Assembly (NCBI GenBank): GCA_036674765.1
Contig: JARVKI010000048.1
Span: forward strand, 1-64,000
Origin: Seiridium cupressi
Taxonomy: Eukaryota; Ascomycota; Sordariomycetes; Amphisphaeriales; Sporocadaceae
Direction of reading: 5' to 3'
Length of the DNA: 64,000 bases
The position numbers and the translations under genes were made by a program. The notes under the pieces are model-generated. The model did no database searches. It saw nothing but the letters and a program-made list of their open reading frames with translations, and was not told the origin of the DNA. Shown here one piece after another: positions 24,379 to 35,898 of the stretch (position 1 is its first letter; each line of letters starts with the position of its first letter).

Positions 24379-25415
24379 CTTGCTGAAGGTTGCTAGGTAG
24401 CTCTACTTGACTAAGTCCGCACTGCAGCACATGAACTCCTGAATCGCATGGCGGTCCTTCTCTCATATGCGCATAGTCAGGAGGTGAAGAACGGCTGCCA
24501 GAAGATTGAAGCTGTTGTGGGAAACAATTGCCAATTCACCAGTGCGCCAAGATAAGTCTATGTAACTAGTCGATGGTCGAAGGATAACCTTGAGAAAGTT
24601 TGTTCTGGAGAGCTTGGAGCCCGTCGTCGCGTGGCTGAAGATCGAGACGCGACAGCGGTCGCCACAGCGGAAGCCCATTAAAGCTCCAGGTGCCCTAGCT
24701 CCCTGTACTGGAGCTAAGCAAGGCTGACCACTGCCGGGGGCTCAGCTTCAGTGACTCTGTGGGTGGGCTTTTTCCATCCGTCCCTGATTGGCACGCTAGC
24801 AGCCAAACCATGTGTCTTGTACCTAGTGCGCTGCAAGGCTATCGAAGTGCTGGAGATCAGCCTATGCCAAGACCGGTGCGAATGGATGCATAGTGGTCAT
24901 ATACTGTCAGCGGCGCGAACTAGGTGCATCTGAGGTATTCTAGGATCCTTCGAGGGAAGCTATTATTGCCTTCAACAGCACATGTTTCCACTCAACATCC
25001 CTCCCATTTGATGTAGAATAAACGATACGTGTGCCAATTCATATTCATATCTGTTTTTAGCGCCTTGCCATGTGGCCGATACTCCACTACCGGCGTCCCC
25101 TTGGCCTGTGCGCACTAGGTCGAGCCTATGAGGTCGTGAAACTCGTCGGCGGCACACACAAAAAGGCCAGCATCATCTCGAGCTAACGAAGCCCAGTTGC
25201 ACTCGGCACGGACACCAGAAGCTGGCCACTTGGACACGGTGCTAACGACCAAGTTGCAACCTCCAGCCGAGCATCTCAGCCCACTGCAGTTGTTCCACTC
25301 TTGAGTTGCTGCTGTTGTCCCTTGCATTTGGCTCGCCTTCCCCAGTTCGACCCTCTCGCATTCTCGCAACTACTGTCCTGGTTGTCACCGCGTTGAACCC
25401 TCTGCGAATCTGACA
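24379..25415. promoter_or_regulatory. Divergent promoter region, HIR3 / ChAPs gene
   Basis: About 1 kb between two divergent housekeeping genes. No coding pattern seen. Presumed to hold both promoters and 5' leaders. Confidence 0.5.
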
Positions 25416-27629
25416 ATGCCGGCGCCAGCAGTGCCCGAGTAAGGTTGTCCCCATTCGCCGAGGGCCATATCAAGCTGACCCTGTGCTTCAGGATCACGGA
25501 AGACATCCTCCAAGAATCAATTGAAGCCCGTACCGAGTCGCTCATCTCCCTGCGCGAGCTTGGCCCCCCCGACCTCGTCCACCTCCTCAAGCAGAATCGC
25601 AGCAACCCGGGTCGGCACATTGGCGTCTACCACCATGTCACCGGTGTAGATGCTTCGTCCTCGGCCAGCTTGGCTGCTTACATCAACACCCTGACCTACA
25701 ACAAGGAGCAAGGCCCGACTGCTGGCAACAAGATCACCGAGGGTATCTACTCCTGCTACAATGCCTTCTCACGTCTCGACATGCGCGTGCACGTCACCAT
25801 CCCCGGAACCGTAGAGAGCTACTGCGTCGATGAGCGGGGGGAGAAGCGCAAGGCCACCGAGGAGCTATGGCTGGAGACCTATCTCTGCAGCGTGTTGCGA
25901 GCCTATTCCTATGCCGACGACGGAAGCGGCGACACAATTCGTAAGATCATGGGCGTCCGCCGTTTCAACCCCGTCACGAACACCGAGACCGAGCACCGAT
26001 TCTTGAGTGCCGCAGAGCACTTGTTCTTCAGGGGTTGGCAAGTCGGCTCAGACTCGGTCGTCCAGGTGCCGAACAACGTATCCAACCATCTCACCGCTGG
26101 CCTCCTCAAGTACTTCCACACCACTGGTCGATTCGCATCCGCCATAAACCTGTTCGAAAAGTTACGATCACAGAACGTTGAAGTTTCCTCCCTGCTGGCA
26201 AAGGTGCTCTTCATGGGCAACGAGGAGGTACAGGGAGTGCGGGTGCTTCACGACGCCCTGAAAGAGTCGCCCATGGACTATGTCATGCTAGACACCCAGG
26301 CTGATTTCCTGCTCAAGAAGGCCGCGACGGCGGCGACCGCCGAGCAAAAGGACGAGCGCTTGAACATGGCATTGGGCTGTGCAGATCGAAGCACCATCGC
26401 CGCCCCCAGCGAATTTGGAACCTGGGCGCGACTCGCCCAGATCTATGTCACCAAGGAGGACTGGGAAAATGCGCTGACCATCTTGAATTCGTGTCCGATG
26501 TTCACCTACCAGGATAAGGACGCACCGCTAATGCCGGAGCCAAAGGACGTATACCTCCCTACCCTGCCCGAAACCAGACTGGATGAAATAGACAGTGAGC
26601 CCGAGTCCCGCCAATACGAGCAGGTCGATTCCAGCCTGCTCAACCTTAGAGCCTCCGCATACAAGGGAACCTTCAAGCAAGCGTACGCCATTTTAACAGA
26701 GATGACTGGCAAGATCGGATGGGACCAGCTCCTCAAGATTCGAAGCAACGTATTCGTCATGGAGGATGAGTACAGAAGTGAGCGACAAGATACCTCTTCA
26801 GCCGCACCCGCAAACCGCAACCCTAGCACAGATGGTTTGCGCGGAAGCCCCGAACCCGCAAATGGAGAGCAAACGGACGAGGATGATGAAGAGAAGTCGT
26901 CTAAAGCCGAAGACACGGACTCGACGGCGCCTACTTTGACAAACGGAAAGGATGCCCCTGCGGTCGAGAAGCCGGAGCATACCATCGATCCTGGCGAAGT
27001 GAAGGCAGACGCCGGCCACACGGATTCCAATAACGTAAGCCAAGTGAGCTCACCACAGGTTATTATTTATGCTAACTCTGCCGCAGACTGCGACGACAGA
27101 GCAGCACTTGTCTCGACTCAATAACAAGCGACTTTGCGAGCGATGGCTCGATAGTCTTTTCATGGTGCTCTACGAAGATCTGCGTGTTTACACGATTTGG
27201 CGTACACAGATGGCTCAGTACCGGGCCCAGTCGATGCAGTACAAGAAGTCTGCCGAAGAATGGGAGATCCTTGGATCTCTTGCGGAGCGCCTGCAGCATC
27301 ACGAAGAAGCCGTCGAGGCATACCGCGCATGTCTATCTCTACGATTCAGCCCCAAGGCTCTATCGGGCATCCTGCGCGTGTTCGAGAAGCAGAAGAACAC
27401 GAGAGAGACGGTAGCCAGCGTGATTCGGTTGGTCGCATGGCAGTACCGCTGGTACAGCGAGTTTTCGCCCGAGCTACTCTATACTATCCGCACTCTGATA
27501 GAGGACGAAGGTGCCGTGAAGGTCAGGAGTATCATTCAGGCCACAAGCCTTAACCAAAGCGTACTAGATCTGACACATCACTATGCGGCCTTGTGCCACA
27601 CATTCAGAAGCAGTGGAACAGAAGGCTGA
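25416..27629 (+). CDS. Chs5p-Arf1p-binding protein (ChAPs family, Bch1/Bud7-like)
   Basis: 702 aa from three exons: 25416-25438, 25492-27034 and 27087-27629. After the short first exon (MPAPAVPE) the protein reads ITEDILQESIEARTESLISL and LGPPDLVHLLKQ, then YHHVTGVDASS, KITEGIYSCYNAFSRLDMRV and a TPR-type solenoid (SSLLAKVLFMGNEEVQGVRV). A low-complexity acidic/Ser linker occurs around residues 460-520, and C-terminal TPRs follow. ChAPs proteins form the exomer coat with Chs5 at the trans-Golgi and sort cargo such as chitin synthase to the plasma membrane. Fungal members are about 650-750 aa, so this is full length. Divergent from HIR3. Confidence 0.88.
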
Positions 27630-27842
27630 TGCGCCCATGACTAAGCCTTGGAGCTAGGAAGCCAAGTGGTGCGGTTAGTGTCTAATGAAAGGGGGGTGGA
27701 GTCCAGGCGGCTTGATATCCATTGCTTCTTGTATCTCTAAGAGTCAGCACGTTCATGAACATGGGGATAATTACTTCTTTTACCACTTAATGTAAAGAGC
27801 ATTGTGACTACCGAGCGCTGGCGCGAGTTTCGTACAGACTCC

Positions 27843-29215
27843 TTACTCCTCCGCAAGCTCTTCATACACTGCCGTCTCAAGCTCGTCCCACATGCCCGTC
27901 AAAACTTGATTTCCATGTGGCAAAACATTCGTAAAAACTGCCCCAGCTATACCGGTCGCACGGTCGATCCACCACCGTCCATTACTCATTCCGCTCCACA
28001 TCATGCTCCCTTTCCGCCTTTTCCCCTCTATGTCGGTCATATTGATGAGACCTCCCAGCCCATGATTCAGCTCAGCGCCTCGCGCTAGCTCGGGAATAAA
28101 TGCAACATGGGCCGCTTCGGCGATGAGCGTGAGCATGTTCTTCTGTCTAGAATTCAGCTGAGGACTGAAGAGCAGATCCGTGGCCCGAGTGGAAAGAAGT
28201 TTATGGGATAAGATCCCGTGTAGGAACCTGGCATAGTCCTCCGGTGTACTGTGCAGTCCGGCGCCACCAGACTCCATCTCGTGATCTTCAGGGACTGGGG
28301 AGGGGCCTGGTCTCAGTAGACCAGCTCCATTTCGGCCCTCTCCGGCAAAGGCAAAGGCCAAAGTACGCGAGCCTTCTGGGTCCACTCGCTTGGGCCAGAA
28401 GGTCGTGGACTCAATACCTAGAGGCTTGAAGATATGTTGAGCCATATAGTCCGACAACGAGTGGCCCGTGACAAGAGTCAGCAAATGGCCCGCCCAGTCA
28501 TACGCTGAGCCATAGTCTGGTATTAAATCGAGGTTAGTGACGGTCCTCAAAAGACAGCTTCTAGGGATTCCGAAACAGGTACCGGAAGGATCTGGCTCGC
28601 AGAACGACGATCGTACTCCGATAATAAGCTCAAAGGGGGAATTAGGGACCCCAGAATATACATACACCATCCGTCTCCGGGAGCGAACTTGAGTGGTGTT
28701 GTGAAACCTTCTAGAGACCAACCCAAATTGTTGGCTGTGCGACCCACGGATTTGGACCATTTCATTAGATCTGGATCTGCAAGATCATAGCCTAGGCCAA
28801 GAGTATGTGTGAGGAGATGCCGGAGGATGATAGGTCTGTCATTAGCCTCCATGATGGGCTTGTCCGAAGCGTCAAAGCCGCGGAGAATTTGCATATGTGC
28901 GAGCTGTGGGATCAAGGGACGGATGTCTTGGTCGAGGGATAGGGTGCCATTCTCAACAAGTTGAAGCAAGCAGGTCGCGGTGAGAAGCTTTGTCATAGAT
29001 GCGATCCAGGAGATAGATGAAGTCGTATAAGGGCCCGTGTCTGTCGCAAAGTCTAGACGCCCGACTGCGTTGGAGTATAGGATGCCATCTTTGTTGACGA
29101 CCACAAACGCGGCTGCAAGGAGCTTGTTCCGTGGTTCAGCGTCTTCTGGAGAGACGACGTGAGAGGTAAGAATGTCATTCAGTCTGTCTCTCAATGCCGC
29201 CATGTCGAGTTCCAT
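27843..29215 (-). CDS. Serine beta-lactamase-like hydrolase/transesterase (LovD/EstB type)
   Basis: 407 aa from two exons, 28666-29215 and 27843-28516. The class C beta-lactamase fold is marked by the SxxK motif in WIASMTKLLTA (Ser73, Lys76). The splice joins FAPGDGWY to YGSAYDWAGHLL, placing a Tyr in the second catalytic motif as in LovD-type acyltransferases, and MWSGMSNGRWW lies where the third motif (KTG/WSG) sits. Family members hydrolyse esters or move acyl groups from a carrier to a metabolite. Here the gene stands between conserved genes rather than beside a polyketide synthase, so a general esterase is as likely as a biosynthetic transesterase. ATG 29215 or 29203 could be the start. 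Its stop faces the ChAPs gene 213 bp away. Confidence 0.85.
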
Positions 29216-29951
29216 CGAGGTTACCGGATTCGGTAGGAGTACTGTGTTATCGCTTCGTGATAGGTTGTTGCAGTCTGGGGGGATGTGAAGCACTTAAGGT
29301 AGTTAACCAGTCGATCAACAATAGCACAACCTCGGGCGATATGCGACGTACTACTTTGGCCAAGTAGATGGAATAAACAACAGCGGTAGCTCTCGGGGTC
29401 CGTATCATGTGGGATATATTTTATATGGACGAAATGCGATGCGAGGTATGGGGACACGGGTCTCAGCAATTGACTTGCCGCAAGGCGTCGGCAACGTCGC
29501 ATGATACACCCCTCTCAGTAGCCGCAACATTTGCGCCAATTGTACAAGGCAACATTATATAATTCATCCCAAATCAAGCTTGCTAAACCATGATTGGCCA
29601 AAGAAATACACAATTCCACAAACCCAGTGCAAGCATCAATTCCATTTTGATCGGTTTAAAAATCAATTCTTTTCAGCTCGTCCACCACTTCTTCGTCTGG
29701 AGTCCTCATCAAACCGGCCTGGTTGGGACGTTAGAACTTGGCATAGCGCTGAATTGATAGCAGCAATTTAGGGGCCACCACTAAATACGGAGCCATGACC
29801 CGCAGCGTAATTGGTTGATGAGCACCTATCGGCTTGCATGTCGTCATGCACGAAACAGTATCAACACTGCAATCGCCTCTCCATCTGCAGACAGGCGCTC
29901 CGATCTGCAATCCTCCAGCGGGTAGCCTCATCGCATTCAGATCGCCCCGAA
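29216..29951. promoter_or_regulatory. Divergent intergenic region, beta-lactamase-like / carrier
   Basis: 736 bp between divergent starts. No gene seen; it presumably carries both promoters. Confidence 0.45.
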
Positions 29952-31018
29952 ATGAGTGGGAGCTCAAATAGGGATGTGTTGCTCGTGAGTTGGCCCTGCC
30001 CGACTACGAAATGCCGTAGTCGTGCATCGTAAAACTAATCTCTAGACAGGCTGGCGCAGCTGCAGCGTTCACGGTCGACCTCCTCGTCTACCCTTTGGAC
30101 ACGCTGAAGACGCGCAAGCAATCGCAAGACTTCCTTCGCACTTTTGCAGATCCCACCACCAAGACCAAGGTCCCGACATCCCAGCTGTTCCGCGGGCTGT
30201 ATCAAGGCATTGGCATTGTCATCGTTGCCACTCTGCCGGCGGCTGGTACCTTCTTCTCCGTCTATGAAGGCGCCAAGACATTCTTCGGCCGCCATGGGTC
30301 GAGCGTAGGCCTGCCGCAGCCTGTCATCCACTCGGCTGCGTCAGCCGTGGCCGAGATGGCAAGCTGTGTAGTGCTTACGCCCGCCGAGGTCATCAAGCAA
30401 AACGCGCAAATGCTCTCCACTCGGCAAGGGAGTGAGGGCAGATCCACCAGTCTAGAAGCTCTGCGGCATTTGAAGGGCCATGGTACTTCTCGGAGACTGC
30501 TCAGCGGCTACACGGCCATGGTCGCAAGGAATCTGCCATTCACGGCAATTCAGTTTCCCATCTTCGAGTATACTCGTACCAAACTATGGGACCGCAGATC
30601 AGGCATGAAAAACGATGGGACTGGGCATAGGTCCGAGGGGGGGCAGAGTCTCGTCGAAACGGGTATGATCACTGGTATCAGTGCCGGCTTGGCGGGGAGT
30701 TTTGCGGCTGTGATCACGACGCCCATGGACGTGGTCAAGACCCGAATGATGCTGATGGGAGGTGACGAACAAGATGCTAAGCAAGGTGCCCACGATCGGA
30801 ACGGAACACCGCAACCGGAAAGTAGACGTCACAGCAAAGGCGGGCTCGCTGTGGCAAAGCAAGTAGTTCAGGAAAGGGGTGTCCCTGGGTTGTTCAGAGG
30901 CTCGGTGTTGAGGGCTGTGTGGACTGCCATCGGTAGCGGGCTGTATCTGGGCATGTACGAGGTATCCAAGGTATGGCTAACCAGAGAGAAGGAGGTTGAC
31001 GAGAAGAGCGTTGCATAA
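29952..31018 (+). CDS. Mitochondrial carrier, S-adenosylmethionine (Pet8/SAMC)-like
   Basis: 333 aa from exons 29952-29984 and 30050-31018. It has three mitochondrial-carrier repeats, each with the PX[DE]XX[KR] signature: PLDTLK near residue 25, PAEVIK in repeat two and PMDVVK in repeat three. LFRGLYQGIGIVIVATLPAA and the second-repeat block LTPAEVIKQNAQ resemble the S-adenosylmethionine carrier family (yeast Pet8, human SLC25A26), which exchanges cytosolic S-adenosylmethionine for mitochondrial S-adenosylhomocysteine across the inner membrane. An insert of about 30 polar residues before the last repeat is longer than usual. Substrate assignment is by pattern only. The short first exon (11 codons) was chosen because it supplies the only ATG before AGAAAAFTVDLLVYPLD. 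Confidence 0.8.
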
Positions 31019-31396
31019 GCGACGAATGAAATGATTGAAAATATACTTCCTCGATGGACCATGGCTCCCGCCAATAGATGTTTATAGTATATCCAGTTTG
31101 GATAAGATCTAAACCGCATTGAACATATTGTCTCCTCCTCTCTCAATTATTTCCTCGGCGGCTGCCATGCTTTCGGTCCCTATGTGAGACTTCTCGAGCA
31201 TTGTAACACTTGATGTTCGAATATGCAGCATCCCGCGTAACTTTGGGACGAGGGGCAAACATGTTTGCTGTTGACCGTCTCCTCGCCTGGGCTGCTCCTC
31301 CTCCACCACGCGACGATACATGGTCATCAGAAAACATGGGCAGATGCGTTACGTATCAAAGCCACCAATATGGAACATTAAATCATCAAACGTCCA
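31019..31396. other. Spacer between carrier gene and tRNA
   Basis: 378 bp with the carrier 3' end and the 5' flank of the tRNA. No other feature seen. Confidence 0.4.
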
Positions 31397-31468
31397 GCGA
31401 CGGTGGTGTAACGGCTAGCATCTGGGCTTCCCATGCCTAGGACAGGGGTTCGACCCCCCTCCGTCGCA
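31397..31468 (+). tRNA. tRNA-Gly (anticodon CCC)
   Basis: 72 nt folding into a full cloverleaf: acceptor stem GCGACGG/CCGTCGC, anticodon arm TGGGC-TTCCCAT-GCCTA with CCC at positions 34-36, and T arm AGGGG-TTCGACC-CCCCT, with discriminator A at 31468. The internal B box is the usual GGTTCGA form. No intron. A TCTTTT run directly after the gene is a plausible RNA polymerase III terminator. Confidence 0.95.
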
Positions 31469-31673
31469 GTCTTTTGCTCCGTCTCACTATCTTGTTACGC
31501 TCAGCTTGCGAATTGATGTTTTTCGGTTTATTTTTTATGGAATTTGGCAAGTTATATTGGGTGTCACCAGCCTGTCAAACTTCACTATCGAGTACTATCT
31601 GGCAGCGATTCATGATTCGGGCAAGGTAATGTAACCTAGAAGTAGATACCCAACAATCACCCTCGAATGATCC

Positions 31674-32745
31674 TCAAATATTAGCACCGTCGACCACCTT
31701 GCGCATGGCTTTACCACCGGCCTGCACAATAATCATGTCCACCTTGATGGAAGCTTTAACAGTGTTCGGCTGATTGTACACCCACTCGAGCTGCTCAAGC
31801 GTACGCCCCTGAGCCTGAACACTAGAAAGAACAAGTCGGCCGTACAATAAGATTCATAAGATGATTATTTCACATACCCAATAAAGTACCGCATAATCGA
31901 TATGAATACATCCCAGCCTACAAACACGTAGATATACCGATAACCGATGTCGCCTAAAGCGATAGGTCCGGCGAACTGATTGATAAATCCCACAGCACTA
32001 GCGATGACTCCGGAAGCGGCAAGGCCCTTGGCTCGAGTCGTTGTTTCTAGTGCTTCTGTCACGACAACAGCTTGAAGGGGAGTAATATGTGAAAGAGAAG
32101 ATGATATTAACCAGGAAGTACGTCGCCAGGCCGCCCTGTGCATAGGATGTGGAAACACTGTCACCTTGAGCATCAAGGGCAGCCGAGAGACCCGAGTTAA
32201 CAGCGCGTGCACATGCGCAAACTATTCACGTGGTCGGCATTGATAGCCGGAACGAGATATACTCGGCGAAAGGCACAGCTGCTTACCAAAGGTTCCAATG
32301 ACCAAGGCTTTACGACGATGCATCCTGTCGGTCAGTGATGCCGCCGTCAACACACAGATCGTGGATGGCACAGAGTTGAGCAAGTTATAGCCTTGCTGTT
32401 GGGAGGAACTGGTGATTCCGAGTTGCTCGAAGATGACCGTGTTGAAGTATCCAAGACCATTACCCGAGAACTGGCCAAATATGGAGATCATCAAGACTTG
32501 AGCCATTCGCCATCGACCGTTATGGGGGAAGAAGAGCGGACGGTCTACATAAAGTCAGACTTGTAGGACATGCATCAGATTTTCGGAGCACACTTACAGT
32601 CGAACTTGGTCTTATCAACACCAACTTGACGAATGCCATCTCTCATCTCTTCCAAATCTACCCCAGATCTGCATGGGCGCTTCGCCGATCTGGGGTATTT
32701 GAGCGTCTGGTTTGCTTGTTCATTGGTGGATAGTGAGGCAGGCAT
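31674..32745 (-). pseudogene. Sugar transporter (lactose-permease-like MFS) relic, C-terminal half
   Basis: The reading starts in the central cytoplasmic loop of a fungal sugar permease (VDLEEMRDGIRQVGVDKTKFDY), followed by FFPHNGRWRMAQVLMISIFG and TM7-12, so the first six TM segments are absent. The introns still splice well (32538-32595 region; after IGTF; after YFIG). One extra base breaks the frame at about 32,072: FSFTYYSP reads in one frame, but the family block PLQAVVVTEALETTTRAKGLA is in the next, as if one T had been inserted in ACATATTACTCCCC. The C-terminus EQLEWVYNQPNTVKASIKVD is in place and ends at TGA 31674-31676. The missing half and the frameshift make it a pseudogene. It lies 205 bp from a tRNA gene. 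Confidence 0.82.
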
Positions 32746-33565
32746 CGCTTTATAAGCCTAGTCCCTGCGCCGCTGGATAGCGACGAGGTGACTGTATGCG
32801 TAAGCGAGGGCCACCTTAAGCGATCCAGACCGACGGGTCACATGTGCGTATCCGTGGGGTTGGACCATCACCACGATATGATCTTGAGCGAGTTAAAAAC
32901 GATCTGGTGCCCTAAAGAGTGCGTGAAATACAATCTATCCTTGTTCGATACTGGTGACCTCGGTAATAGGGTTGCTCGTTTATAGGGCACAGAATCGATA
33001 GTTCAATATACTATCCAATTTCGGCACGAAGGTAGTAGTGAGACACCTAGATGCCCAGAAGATCTAAGCTGCTTCCGCACTAGACTACCTAGTAGGTATC
33101 AGTATACCTTGGGTCTCTTGCTATGTCTTGAGCAGGTACCTACCATGAGATTGTTTGAATGTGTCACTATCCCGCATATAGTGATCACAGCGTCAGCTCG
33201 TCAACAATATCGAGCAATGCAAAGATAGTAAATAATACACAAGTGGATCTTTTTGAACGATATTCAGTCGCAGAAGCAGTATGACGCTGACGCATGATAC
33301 TGAAAGGCCAACATGTGCTTTACAGTTCTTAAGAGAGTGCCTATTCGCTCTGAGGAAGCCCCGACAATATACCCTTCTGATTCAATAACAGGGGTGCTGA
33401 CACAGGGGTATTGACCCGACACATTTAATGAGCAAGAAGACTGTTGTCAAACATTTTGATAAGTAAATTTGGTGTGGGTATCCTTCTCCTCTATCTAGTC
33501 TATACACTGGTTGTCCTTTTCATTAAACCGCATCTGTCTGACACTCCCCTATTGCTGTAACAGTA
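32746..33565. other. Intergenic region
   Basis: 820 bp, AT-rich in its second half. Nothing corresponding to the missing N-terminal half of the sugar transporter is recognisable here. Confidence 0.45.
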
Positions 33566-34570
33566 TCACGCATCGATTTGAACGACTACCTTGCCTCTCG
33601 TACGCCCAGTGTTGAGCCTGTCAAAGGCTTCCTTGACTTGGTCGAAACTGAACGTACTGTCGATGATAATCTTATCTTTGGGCAGATTGAAGATCTCCTT
33701 CAAGTAAGGATACTTGAACTCCATGTTGACGCAGGTATATGAGCGGCCAAGGCCTGCTCTCCCAAGAAGTGCGCGGAAAACCATCTGTGGATTCCAGAAA
33801 TATATATTCCTACCGCTCATCATCGACCGGCTTGTCTTGTCACCTACAACAGTGACGTATCTTGAGGCGATTCCGATACAGTCTGTTCCACCGACACAGT
33901 CTATGATGGCATCAGGAGCAAACTTCTTGACTGCTTCGCGCACGTTCACAGTTGTGTAGTCGATAGTGTCAATTGCACCCATGCTCTTGACAAACTCTGA
34001 GTTACGGCTGGAGCACGTTGCAACGACATCCCAGCCGCGCTGCTTGGCAATCCAGACAGCGTACATGCCGGTGCCAGAGCTACCACCCAGGACAACGACC
34101 TTCTTGTTCTTGACATAAGAATCGACTAGATGGATCATCGTCTGGGCTGTAAGCCAGACGAGCGGGAGGGCACCTGCTTGCTCCCAGGACCAATCGGCCG
34201 GCTTTGGGAGCACGACTGACGTCTTGACGTCGATCTTGATGCCCTCCTGAAGAGTGCCGCCGGGCACAAAATAGACGATGCCAAAGACCTCATCGCCAGC
34301 CTTGAAGCCCGAGTCCTTTCCTGCTTCCTCTACGACACCAGAGAAATCCTCGGCTAGGCCTTTATGGGTTGGGAGAACGAAGTTTGGAATGTAAGGAAGT
34401 AAAGGAAATCCCATCAATTGAGCATCGACGGGATTGATGGATGCGGCCTTGACTCGGACGCGCAGTTCCAACGGTTTGAGTGGCTCCTTGTCAGCCGGGA
34501 GCACGATCTTCTGCAGTGCCTTCGGAAACCCTCCATGAGTCCAGGTCCAAGCCTTGATCTCTCGATTCAT
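33566..34570 (-). CDS. Medium-chain dehydrogenase/reductase, quinone-oxidoreductase type
   Basis: 334 aa, single exon. The N-terminal GroES-like domain contains VKAASINPVDAQL and EDFSGVVEEAG, and the NADP(H) Rossmann domain contains VVVLGGSSGTGMYAVWIAK with the GGxSGxG loop. The Cys/His zinc ligands of classical alcohol dehydrogenases are missing, so it belongs to the zinc-free quinone reductase / enoyl reductase branch. It probably reduces an activated double bond or a quinone with NADPH in the cytosol. ATG 34570 (MNREIKAWTW) was chosen; the open frame continues upstream but without domain similarity. The neighbours give no clear pathway. Confidence 0.88.
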   Translation of the reverse strand: MNREIKAWTWTHGGFPKALQKIVLPADKEPLKPLELRVRVKAASINPVDAQLMGFPLLPYIPNFVLPTHKGLAEDFSGVVEEAGKDSGFKAGDEVFGIVYFVPGGTLQEGIKIDVKTSVVLPKPADWSWEQAGALPLVWLTAQTMIHLVDSYVKNKKVVVLGGSSGTGMYAVWIAKQRGWDVVATCSSRNSEFVKSMGAIDTIDYTTVNVREAVKKFAPDAIIDCVGGTDCIGIASRYVTVVGDKTSRSMMSGRNIYFWNPQMVFRALLGRAGLGRSYTCVNMEFKYPYLKEIFNLPKDKIIIDSTFSFDQVKEAFDRLNTGRTRGKVVVQIDA

Positions 34571-35898
34571 GTTGGTCGTAGTCTCTCGATGAACAATCAA
34601 GCCAGGTGGAGAAATAATTGCAGTCGAGGAGAAATCGATGTGCTGCAAACTGTGAGTGTACGATAGAGGAAGTCGACTAAAAGTGAGGGTAATGGCAATG
34701 TCTATGGGTATGAAACCGGCGTACTCTGTGGGTTCGACGTGCTCTGCTTGTAGAGGAATTAAGACGGGGTTAAATACATACCAAGCGTCAACAGTCGCAA
34801 CTCCCCAGCCCTGTCTTGGCTTACCCTTGTACATCCGTCAGCGGGAGGGTCATTATCAATCACCATACCCCTGCAAGCCACGCCCCACTTGCCGAACGCC
34901 ACCAGCCGCCGTGGGCCCTGGAGTATAAAGGGACGGTGCAATTCAAGCCCCGTAGTCGATCTTGGCGGCTGAGTACCATGCGCCCTCATATTACTGATTA
35001 TGCGGACGCCGACGCCCGCGCTTTTCAACAGCCCCGTCACCTATTTAAAAATGTAGGCTTTTCCTCTTTTGTCTCGGGAACGACGCGGCCACGGCCACTT
35101 TCATGCTTAGCTTATTTGTTGTGGAGATCAGACTGCAGCAGGGCCGAGAACTCGACACACCAACCGGGCTGTATCAAAATGAGCCCAGACATAGACTCTA
35201 CATATCTCTGGCCTCTCTTTGGTGTGATTCAGCTTATGCCAGATTTTAACCGCCATTGATATGGTGATTTGGAAAATAGCTGCCCATTGTCTAAGCCATT
35301 GTCTGCCCTAAAACATAATCAAGTCAGAATAATGCCCAAGATACTGCATGGTGTGCAGACCAAGCACGTCTACAGCCAGTTCTATTGATGGCGCAGTATT
35401 AAATCTGGAATACATATGAATCGAGCTCCTCAATAGAAAGATGCGTTATCTTGCAAAGTAATTTTGTACCCAGGTCGTCATTAAATAGTCAGAGAGTCGT
35501 TTGCGTTTCATCGAGGAACAATTACCAAAGACTAAATTTAGGAAAGTTGAAAATAATATGTGGCAGTCGAGTTATATATCCAAGGAGCACCTGAAGACTA
35601 TGAGCACTAATGGATACCAACACATTGAAAACAATAAATATGAAACCACTTTTATGGTCAATGTCCAGGAATTCATTCTGGAACAGAAAAGATATTTGAG
35701 AAAAAGCCGGCGAGGGTTCGTTTCTATTCTAATACTCTAAAGGAGAGGGAACTTCAACCAGAGAAAAATCCAACTATGTCTTCAGAAGTGAATATACAAA
35801 AGAGAATTCCTGCGTAGATGATAGTTGTGTGAACTTTACGCGTCCTTCTAAGATGTATTCAAATTCCTCCTCCAACATCCACCCCAGTTTATCGTCAC
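34571..35898. other. Long AT-rich intergenic region
   Basis: 1.3 kb. The part from about 35,240 to 35,850 is clearly AT-rich. It includes one open frame of 79 codons (35501-35740) whose translation is rich in Lys, Asn and Tyr but matches no family I know. It also holds the promoter of the MDR gene. No supported gene. Confidence 0.4.

Noticed and set aside
31674..32745. Intact sugar transporter
   Set aside because: TM1-6 are missing upstream and one extra base breaks the frame between TM segments; no intron removes it.
35501..35740. 79-codon open frame in AT-rich DNA
   Set aside because: Low-complexity Lys/Asn/Tyr-rich translation, no family pattern, no neighbours suggesting a role; not supported as a gene.
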